The notes under the pieces were generated by a model. That model did no database searches. It saw nothing but the letters and a program-made list of their open reading frames with translations, and was not told where the DNA came from. Positions 45,480-56,821 of a stretch of DNA of 64,000 nt are shown here, piece after piece. A program made the translations under genes and the position numbers. Source of the DNA: Trachythela sp. YZ-2020 (taxonomy: Eukaryota; Cnidaria; Anthozoa; Malacalcyonacea; Clavulariidae); contig JADLSH010000190.1 in NCBI GenBank assembly GCA_016169945.1, positions 2,604,001-2,668,000 of the forward strand. The letters are read 5' to 3'. Position 1 is the first letter of the stretch, and every line of letters starts with the position of its first letter.

Positions 45480-47039
45480 TTCTAAGGGCATAATGATACA
45501 TATACCTAATTAAAAATGAATGCATGTCATTTCGAAAATTCCTACTGTTTCAGAATCATATCGTGGTCAACAAGACACATTTTATGCATCCATAATAGTA
45601 AATTTTCGATTTAACCTAAATCTTCAGACTATAACTGAAGACTAACGTACAAAAATGTTACAAATATTACATGGAATGAGACCTGCTATAACTTGACTGT
45701 TAAGTGGTCGATCTTGTGTTGTCATTTCGCTATTGACAACATGTCAATTATTTAAGAAGATAAGAACGCGGAATGAGTCCAGACCTGTCGAGACGCATTA
45801 TCTGTCTTGAGGATCACCCGTCTTGGTTTAAACACAATAAAACGAACTATTCATACAAACTAGTTGGAATAACACAATGAATAGTTCGTCTAATGCATGC
45901 CACACATGTTTATACACAAATAGACGGACTGTTTGTCAAGTCGAACTGCGCAAGTTATATATAGTCTGTGTATGTAGATAGTTCGAATGGTTTGTCGAAC
46001 AACTTGTAACAAGTCTGTTGAGTCAACAACCTGGTAGCGACTTGTATTGATTTAGTTAATTAACTGGTTTGGCCTTTCGTGATATTAACTTCTAGAATGC
46101 ACGATCTGCCACCTTTTGTGTGGCCTGCCTGTTTGTGTGGGTGGGTGCATGCATGGTTGTATAATTGTTATTGAGTGTATCGGTATAATAAAGACAGTTT
46201 TGTTTTGCATTTTTCGCTTCATTACATTATTGACAATATTTTTAAGTCGCACACTTCAATGATCTCTTTGATTTCCCTTTTGTTTATCATTATGCACGAG
46301 TTTATTTCATACATGCGAACGTCCATAGTCCATACCTCGTTAGGATTTTCAATTTCTCATAATATTATTTTGTACAAGCTAATCCTATATGTTTGAGTAT
46401 AATAATAAGCATTTGCATTGTAAGTCTTAAATCGCATGATCAGACTGGCGCTAATAAGATCAATTAGTTCTTGATACATTCAGCAAATGACAAAGAAACT
46501 GGCGATAAGCATCAATCATATATCATAAAGATAAATTTCTGACAACTATACTCACGCAATGTAATACTCGACTTCTTTCGAGAATCTTAGTAAAATTATT
46601 GTCCTATAAGTTCTTGTCTATATAAAATAATACACTTGCGACAAAGAACGCTTCGATATATTGATAGGTTTACTTCACACTATCGTCTATCGGGTGACGT
46701 CAAATAGATTGGATTTAATGATTGGGGGGGGGGGGGGATGAAGTTTGCAAAGATTAGGCATAGTTGAAGTTGTAAACTGTTGCTTTGATAAAATACTCTT
46801 CTATTACTGTTAACGTGGTAAATAAAAAGAAATATAATGGTGGCATTCTAGGAACACCCTGTACAGTCTTGTATTTGGAGGAGAATTCGAGAGATATATC
46901 ATTAATTTGCTTGCTTCTAGTGGTAAAAATTCTGAAGTTGACCACAATCTGCTGCACGTCATACTTACTGAAACCCACCAATATAGTTTTAAGCAATTAC
47001 TTTAAAACTCACCATATTTATCCAAATCTTCTATATTAG
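45480..47039. other. Region upstream of the main NOS exon, no other gene
   Basis: At 45421-45460, CTCTTTAGCTGAAGT resembles 37150 and 39425 (TTTACTTTAGCTGAAGT), so the duplicated intron homology reaches here. 45860-45970 has an AACTATTCAT / GAATAGTTCG inverted pair. A lone AACACCCTGTAC transposon end lies at 46850. A long G run lies at 46724-46737. Confidence 0.45.
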
Positions 47040-47315
47040 GAACTGACAATGAAGAAGCTCTTGGGAAAAACACATCCACGCGACTCCAGTCCCAGCCAGG
47101 TTGTCTATTCTCCAACCAAGACAAGCTCTCCTATGAAATTGAGATCACCGAAAATTGAGAATGTGGATGCTTGTGATAAAATAGCCAATGGTCACGGAGG
47201 GAACAAGTCAGAGAAAAGGGGGGAAGGTGGAGAACAGAAACAGAAGTTTGTCCGACTTAAGAATTGGATCACTGAGAAGCAAATCACAGACACACTTCAT
47301 CAACAGATAAATGAG
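47040..47315 (+). CDS. NOS: NOS exon: N-terminal hook
   Basis: The AG at 47038-47039 precedes GAACTGACA then ATG (47049). An in-frame TAG just upstream (47037-47039) shows the frame is closed in the intron, so either translation begins at 47049 or an upstream exon is spliced here in phase 0. It encodes a Ser/Pro/Lys-rich tail, then [20 protein letters not shown], the conserved hook before the zinc loop. Ends INE before GTAAGG, phase 0. Confidence 0.93.
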
Positions 47316-50300
47316 GTAAGGAATAGATAGAATATTGCTATGATTACATTGAACTCTAAAGAACGAGTTTAGTACGGCTCTGCATCTAGTCCTAGGACTG
47401 GATAGTTTTGATCAAGTTCTGAAACAGGATAAAGTTTTGATCAAGTCTTAGGACTGGATAAAGTTTTGATCAAGTCTAAGGAATGGATAAATTTTCATCA
47501 AGTCCTTGGACTGGATAAAGTTCTGATCAACTCCCAAGACTAGCCAAAATTTTGATCAAGTCCTTGGTCTGGATAAAGTTTGCATGATCAAGCCCTAAGA
47601 TCATCATAGTCTTAAAACTTGATCAGGACTTTATTCAGTAGGTTAAATCCTAATCAACGGGAACTTGAGTCTTGATTAAAGATTTACCCAGTCTTGGAAC
47701 GCGATCGAAACTTTAGCCAATTCTATGACTTGATCGAACTTTCTCCAGTCCAAGGATTTGATCAAAACTTATGATCGATAATTCTTTATAGCCTTCTCAT
47801 TGTGACGAACATCGATGCATGGGCTCGATTATGTTTCCAAATAAAAATACCTCAAATGGAGAACTTATGCCGAAAGAACTTGCAAAGAAAGATGCGGTGG
47901 ATTTTCTTAGACAATATTACGCATCGCTGAAAAAGTAAGTACGACAATGAATAATAGACTTTGAAAATATTGCAATACTAAGACCCTTAGACCAGTCGGA
48001 GTCAGTGCGGAGTGTTGATGACACAGTGGTTGAAACTTTGAAATGAAACTTTATTCTTATATACCAAAAAAAGAAAAGAAAACACACATAGGAATATATT
48101 ATGTTACAAGTTACGTATAATCATAATGTATAATGTAATATTAATGTTTTGTATTAATAATACATCACAAAATAAATAATTTATGGCTTTATGGTATACA
48201 TGGTAGATTGGTTAAGAAACTCTAATGAGTTTGTGAAAAACACCAATCACCAGCATCATAAGTCAATGCAAGTATAGCAATATGAAGTTGAAGAATATTT
48301 GTAATACAAACTAGATGTGCAGATTGATAAGCAATGAGATAACTCTAAAACGTACTTAGCTTTCATTTAGTTCGGTAAATAATAGCGATTTTAGTTTTTT
48401 TTTGAACAATTTCAGAGATTTCTTGCAAGTGCGTTTCATCTCTGAGACGAAAATAATTTTTAATTCCTGCAATATGCAGTTGTCTGATAAAGATCTCACC
48501 TCAGTCATATGTGAGAAGAGTGCTCCCAGTTTGACAGATGAAGGGGTGGTTCTTATTGGACCACTAGGGAGAACACTTTATAATAATAATAATTTATTCA
48601 TTTATAAAGCGCTAAAACTATAAATATTCTAAAGCGCTATCATTACAAGTTCAAATATAACAATGTTATAAAATATGAATGAATTTCTACTATATACAGG
48701 TTAAAAATATAGAGAAACAGTGTCTTATGATTACAAAGTTACTGCATTTAAAAATGAAATGCCTTTTTAAAAAGAAAGGTCTTCAGATGGTTTTTAAAAG
48801 TTTCCACCGATGATGCCCTACGAATATCACCAGGAAGATCGTTCCACAAGGAGGGGCCTGCCTTAGCAAAGGCTCTATCCCCTAACGTTTTCCTCATTGT
48901 CTTAGGGACCATTAGCAAATCCTGGTCGTCTGAACGCAGACCGTAACAACCAGTAGGCTTAGGGGTCAAAAGGCTAGAGATGTATGATGGTGCTTTTGCA
49001 TGAAGGGCTTTGTACACCAGCAGCAGTGTCTTGAAGGTCACACGGTACTGCACAGGGAGCCAAGTCAATCAACTGATAGAGTTATCCATGGCCATGTCTA
49101 CAAAAGCAGGCATAAAGTATGCTTGCAAGTCTGCATATTTTTCTTCCTTCATTAAAAGCCATTTGATACTTACAGAGTGGACACGCCGGCACACGACCAA
49201 AGAGTTCAGCAAGTTTTGAAAGAAATTGAAGATAGAGGAACGTACGAAATGGACTTCAAAGAACTTGTGTTTGGTGCAAAACTGGCATGGAGAAATGCAC
49301 CAAGATGTGTGGGTAGGATCCAATGGAATAAACTACAGGTAGGCGAAATGTGGCCAAGTTAGAAGAATGGCTACCCCATAAAAATGCGTAGTTCGTCTTA
49401 TAGACGGCATTTAATAGACGAACTAACAAGCTATACTTCGTTACAGGTAGACAAAGTTTTCGGACCAAAACTTAGGACAATAGCCAGCATAGATTGCGCC
49501 ATTCTAGCTAGTTCATTTGGATGGTTCGTTTTGTGTTTACACTAAGACGGATAATTCGTCTTTAGTAGAAATCGAGTCATTTAATAGACAATTTGCATTA
49601 TAGACTACTTTTTGATCTAGGCAAAAAAAAGTATATTGACGGAAAGAACATACTAAAATTAGTAAAATTGCAAAGTTTGGTTGCGAAATGTTGTAAAATG
49701 CTGTAAAGTTTGCGAAATGTTGTAAAGTTTGCAAATTTTGTACACTTTTGTATTACGTGCGGAAATTCCTACCACATTTCGGCCGAAAATGGTAGGAATT
49801 TCCGCACGTAATACAAAAGCATACAAAATTTGCAAACTTTATAAGGCTATATTTTCCGCATTTTACAACATTTCGCAACCAAACTTTGCAATTTTACTAA
49901 TTTTAGTATGTTCTTTGTAGCTGTTGTGATGATGGATTCCCTTCTCCTTGCCTAGAACAAAATTTAGTATGTAATGCAAATTGTATATCGTATATTTTTA
50001 GGTGTTTGACTGCCGAGATGTGTTCAATGCCCAGCAGATGTTTGAAGCAATCTGTAAACACATCAAGTACGGTACCAACAAAGGAAACTTGAGGTAAATA
50101 TTTTGAAATGTTTTCCATTTTTTCCAAAATTTGCCGGGGCAAAGCTGGTTTCCACTCAGGAAAATTATCCTCAGGACCGGAACGGATAGGAAAGTTTCCT
50201 TTGTGTTAAAGCCATTAGTTCTGGTCGAGAAGTCACACACAAAGGAAACTTTCCAATCCGTTCCGGTCCTGAGGATAATTTCCTGAGTGGAAAACAGCCT

Positions 50301-53300
50301 TTAGAATGCTCTAGATAGATAGATATTTAATAGTTGTTCCCTACAGGGCTTTTCAACAACCATTTACATTACGACTGCAGAGACATTACACAGACATGAA
50401 CAGACCGAGGTAAACCGTAAGCTTAGAAATGGCACCTCTAGCAGCCGCTATTAGTTCATACCCCTTTTATGATCTGCACATGCAACTAGGTGTTGATTTT
50501 GAAGAGGGGGGAAAACCGGAGGACCCGGAGAAAAACCCTCGAAGCACGGGAGAGATCAACTACGACAACTCTATTCACATGAGTCCCTAGTTGTTGCAAG
50601 TCGACACGAAGACTGTGCCCAGGTGGTAACCCATCCAGCCACTGACCTCGCCCGACCGGGATTAACTTGGAACTTAATGGTGAAAGGCGACGCGCTAGCC
50701 GTGTGCGCCACCCGTACTTCCCTGCAATGGCCAACTGGCAAACCTACCCAGGCAAAAGCCTGCATGCCTGAAATTACCAGTTATTTTGAGAAAGGTTGGG
50801 AAAACCCAAAATCCTACCAGGAAGAAGGTTAAAAACGTTTTGCAACTCTGCAACGCAAAGGATAACAGGAGAGATTATCAGATCAAGAAAACATGCTTTT
50901 ATTTTGTTCTGGTATGTAATTGTATCACCATTTTAGGTCAGCGCTGACAATATTTCCTCAGAGACGAGGCCCGGGAAGAGATTTCCGGGTATGGAACGCT
51001 CAAATAATCCGGTATGCAGGATATAAGAAGGAGGATGGCTCAATAATTGGAGACCCAGCCAGTGTCGAGTTTACTGAGGTAGAGTGAAAAGAAAGCATGG
51101 TCATTCGTTTTCCTCTTTACAGATTACAGACATTACTCAGTTCATTCCTATCACGAATTTTCAATGATCAATTGCATTAACTATATTAAGGTCCGGGTCT
51201 TACGGACCTCTAGGCAGAATAGTTTGGAACTGATAGAGCTATCCAGTATAAATAAAGTTAGTTTAGTTTAGATTTAGTTTATTCCTTCAATTGCTTTTTG
51301 CACCTTTAATCATTCCTGTATGCGTATTAACAAGAGGGAACTCAGAGACTACATACCTCCGTCGACAAATTAAGTCAAGTAATCATGCATAAATTATACA
51401 TACTAATTATGCATAAATTATACATGCTAATTATGCACTAATTATACATTCAGTTCTGTTCAGCCCGAGAAAGCAAGACAAACTTTTGTAAATTTCTCAT
51501 GCAATTTTCATCCAAATTGAAACAAAATTGAATCGATTTGTCTTCGGCCTAGGGCCGGTAGCTCCACAAATTTTCGTATTAAAATGTTTGATAGTTTTTG
51601 AGTTATCGTGCTCACAGACGAACTGTAAGAACTTTTTTAACTCGATTGTGAATAACCAGGATAACAAATTGAATAAGCTGCTACCCACGACCAACGAAGC
51701 ATCCTAAGACAGAACAGGCATTTTGCAATCCCCAATTGGAGTACCAACCGGTTCAGAAATACTTTTATTATGTCTTCCGCCATTGAAAATGGTTGATCTT
51801 GATGACATTCTGATATTATATATCATTTTATCTAGTACTTTTAATCCGGATATGTTTATATAACTTTGAAGATAATAATTAATATAATGTAGGATTATAA
51901 TTAATTAACTGTAGGATTTGAACTCAGCACGGTTTGAGATACTTTTATATGAGTTTCATCGAAATTCTATTAGTTAAGTTATTTTAGTTAATTTTACCGT
52001 ATTTTAATATTGCTGTAATATATTTTAGACTAATTGTTTGTAGTTTTGTAAATACGCAATTCAGCTTTCGAGCTGCATATGTATTTTCATTAATAAATCA
52101 TAAATCATAAATCAACATGAACCCACAAACAAACCGAGATAAAAACATAACCTCCTGGCGGAAGTAACAACAATTTTGCTTCTCTTTTTTTTTTTTTATT
52201 TAAACTTTATTAATATGTTTGCCTCAAAAGCCAAGGCTTATCGAGGAGGCTCACATTCAATTACAAAGTGTTTTTTAAAAAGGTATTTACAAGTACAAAC
52301 ACAAAAAGGAAACAGCCAACAAAGAAAAGAACATAGACACAAAGACAATTAAAGCAACAGACTAGGAGAGACGACAAGTATCCAGAATAAACCGTTGCTC
52401 ATTGCTCATTGCTTCTCTTCTTCACTAGCTGTGTATCAGTCTAGGTTGGAAACCTAAATATGGCAGATTTGATGTTTTGCCGTTGGTCCTTCAAGCCAAT
52501 GGTGAAGAACCCGAGATGTTTGAAATTCCTGAAGATTTGATTTTGGAAGTCAACATTACTCACCCCGAGTAAGTTTTAACTAGAAACAGTAAAAGTTACC
52601 TAGTGCATAAACCAGCTAGATATTAAAGTCACAGATCCCTTCTTTCGGAGAAATTGGCATCCAGCATCTCAAGCTTTACCAGGGAAAGCTGGCGATGATG
52701 TATATTATGACCCCCCACTGGGAGTGTTGCTCCATTTAACGCAACCAGGGATGGATTTATTGGGGGTGCATGGGTGTACGCAACCGCCCCCAGCCTACCA
52801 AGGGGGAGCAGAAGGGGTACCAATTTCCGTATCAAATTCAAATTTTGGAGGTGTCAGGGCGATTATCAAACAAAAATAAGATATTGGGCCTTTGGGGGCC
52901 GCTTTGACCATCCAGGCAACCTCATTTCTCAAACATTTTCTGACAAGCTCAGCCTCCTGACCTTGTCGAGGGTCCTCAGTGATGATTCACCCTGCCTTTG
53001 TCGACGGTCATGCCCTGCTTCATCACCAGCGCTAGCTCATCATCCCCCCCCCCACCCCGCCACCATACCAGATCAAGCTCGATCCATCCCTGAACGCAAC
53101 GGTGCAAATAGTGACGCCAAAATATGATCGGTGTGCAGCTACGTTTCTTCGCAACGCCAACCTCCTTATATAGGACTGCATTGCACCAAAAAAACGCCAA
53201 GAGTATTCATAATTCTACGGTTTTTGTTGGTTTGAAATGTCGACGATTCTGCGCAATATTACCCCAGGACGCAGCGGGAAAAAAATTACCAGATATTAGA

Positions 53301-56300
53301 TTTCAAAACTTTGTCCAATCAAACCAATTTTATTACTATCTATTATATATAGGTACAAGTGGTTTGGCGATTTAGGTCTGAAGTGGTATGTAATACCAGC
53401 CGTCTCTAGTCTATTGTTGAATTGTGGTGGAGTGGAGTTTACCGCAACTCCCTTTAACGGATGGTAAGTAAGAATATAAAACAGGGGTGTAGAGGTTTTT
53501 CCTCCAATAGCAGGAGAGCAGTTTTTACTGGTCGCACCATTCCATCACAACCGCAAACTATGCCCAAATCCATGATGCTATGCCATGGCAAGTGGTCCCT
53601 ATTTGCTGTAGAACTAAAATTATACAACACGTTATACTAAAAGTATACAAAAGAGTGAATCCTACTTTCCTGCTTAGGTACATGGTAACAGAAATTGGTG
53701 CACGGAACTTGGGAGATACCTACAGATATAACATGTTGCCGGTACGTATATACCATGAGAGATATCAAGCCTCAGAATGCAGAAAAGGCCTATTCCAAGA
53801 CTTTGGATTTGAAAATATTCCAGGGAATCAACACACGGACTCCCTCCCCCTTCCACTCCATCCAAACCAAACGTCTACCGCCTAAACGCTCCCAATGATA
53901 TGTAAATGTCACCTGTAAATCTCAACCAGGGACTCTTGAATTTTTTTTTTGGTTGATTCACCTTGGGATCTATAATCTTTGAGTGTGTGCTTCTCTTTCA
54001 CTCACCAGACAGTTGCAGAAAAGATGGGACTGAACACAAGTAGCAATGCGACATTATGGAAAGACAAAGCATTGGTAGAATTGAATATTGCTGTTATACA
54101 TAGTTACCAGGTAATAAGATTATTTTTAAATTTGTACTTTCTCAAACGAATGGATATTATCGTGAACTAAAACAGTTTTGTGTATACTGGATAGCCCTAT
54201 CAGTTAAAATTGTTCTCCCTTGAGGTCCAGTGAGGTTCATCCCTTATAAGTCCAGTGTTATACGTCATCAGGAAACCGAAGTACTTGGAAAGAATCTGCG
54301 GTGTTGTTAGAGCCAACTTAATGCAATATGCTCATATGCGACTGCGATGAAATTATAATCAGAAAACTGCAGCCAAAGTGAGATATTTTACAATCTTTAA
54401 GCCGCTTTTTCAATGTAAAAGATTGAAAAAAGTCCACATGATTTGTCTCAAGCAACTATCTGGAAAAGATCAAACATATCGAATCGACTGAGATTGAAAT
54501 ATGTTGAATAATATCGACCAACTATACTATTGAATATATTGTTTGAGAACGATGAAACGTATGACTTACATATTTTAAAATTCTCTAACCTTTTGTTGTT
54601 TCCAGCTTGCAAACGTCACAATAGCAGATCATCACACCACAACAGAGTCATTCATGAAACATGTTGCCAATGAGGTTTGTATTCAAATTTCTTCAGCCAA
54701 AACACCCTACATGATTAAGGTAATATACAGTAAGGGTTCTGGAAGAAATTATTTGCAGATATTTCTACGTTAATTTCTCAATCACGTTATATACCGGGTG
54801 GGGCAAAAAAAAGTACGACTGTTTGATTTAGTATAACTTAAAAACTAAGTTGCTTTGCATTCAGCGATGTCTAACTTAAAATTTGATATGTGCCATGTGC
54901 ATTTTCATGCAATATTGACCGAGATAGCTGCGTTTAAACTTGAGTAAAGATTTTTGGAAGTGTCGAGATTAGCTAAAAATGGCCTATTAAATAATTTGAT
55001 AACCATTAGCATTTTACGCAAGTATTCGTTTCAATGAAGTGAAGTTGAAGTTAGAAGGCCAAATGTTAGAATAAAAGAGCATATATATTCAAGAAACATT
55101 TCTAACTTCAACTTCACTTCATTGAAATAATACTTACGATAAAATGGTAACGGTTATCAAATTAGTTTAATAGGCCGTTTTTAGCTAATTCTCGACAGTT
55201 CCAAAAGTGTTTAGTCACGTTTAAACGCAGCTATCTCAGTCAATATTGCATGAAAATGCACATGGCATATATCAAAATTTAAGTTAGACATCGCTGAATG
55301 CAAAGAAACTTGTTTAAGTGTAATAGCTCTTTTAGTTTTTAAGTTATACTAAATCAAACAGTCGTACTTTTTTTTGCCCCACCCGGTATGCCTAGACGAT
55401 TGTGGAAAAAATTCTCATTCCCATTACTATAGGATAGTACGAAACTACAGATCACAGACAAATGATAAAAAATTGTTTTATTTTTAGGAACGTGCGCGCG
55501 GTGGCTGTCCTGCAGATTGGGTGTGGATTGTTCCACCTATTTCCGGGAGTGCCACCCCAGTCTTTCACTTGGTGAGTTCACAATATTCCTTAACCAATGC
55601 AGTAAGCTCTTCATATCTTTTGCATCTTTTTATACTAGACATAATGAACATTCGTGAAAACACCTAACCTTAAGCCCCGGTAAAACGAAGATGAGAGTTG
55701 AGGAGAGTCAACGAGAGTTGCAACTCTCGCTCGTTTTTGACCGCCAACTTTCATCGACTCTCATCAACTTTGAGCTGGTTCAAATTTTGATGAGAGTTTT
55801 TGCTCGTTTGACCGGTACGCGTGGTAATATCCAGTCAACTCTCATGCAACTCTTGTTCTCGTTTGACCGGGGCATGAGAGTTGAGAAGTCTCATGCAAAC
55901 TCTCGCTTGCCAACTCTCATTAACTCTCATCCTCGTTTGACCAGGGCTAAAACAATTCTCAATTTTATAGGAAATGCTGAACTACAACTTGAAACCTTCA
56001 TACGACTATCAGGTAAAAATCACAAATCACAAGATCACAAATTATTATAAAAAAAACCCCAAAAATAATGTTATATAAATCTGTACTTACGACCTATTCC
56101 CAGCAACCAGAGTAGTATATATTATTACATTACATGCATGTCTTCGGAGATTAACTTGAGTTAAAATTTAATTTTTTTATAATATTTATCATATATTTAT
56201 CCTCTTTAATTTATTTTTCGATTCCATTCCTTAACAGGAAGATCCATGGAAGTTGTATACCTTCAGTACAACGAAAAGACCAAAGAAAAAACTTCTTTTT

Positions 56301-56748
56301 AAACAAGTTGCAAAGTAAGGATTTGTTTACAATTAATAAAAAACTAGCAATTGGCTACGAACTTCCAGACGAAGGGCCTTTGCTCGAAACGTCGAAGTTC
56401 TTGTTATATTTTCAGGTAGCTTGATCCTCTCAGTCCTGTAAACTATTTCTCAGTCCTGTAAACTATTTCTCAGTCCTGTAAACTATTTCTCAGTCCTGTA
56501 AACTATTTCTCAGTCCTGTAAACTATTTCTCAGTCCTGTAAACTATTGATAATTCTTTCACCTATCAATGTCATCTGGCTAGATTAGCTTTTTAGTTATT
56601 TCAGAGGACATAAGCATCCACCTGGTATATTCTCACTTTCTTCTAAATATATACTATACATATGTGCTTAATAAAATGTTGTTGTGGTTGTCGTCGTCGT
56701 TGTCGTCGTCGTTGTTGTAGGTGTTGTTGTTGTTGTTGTTGTTGTTGC

Positions 56749-56821
<73 letters not shown>

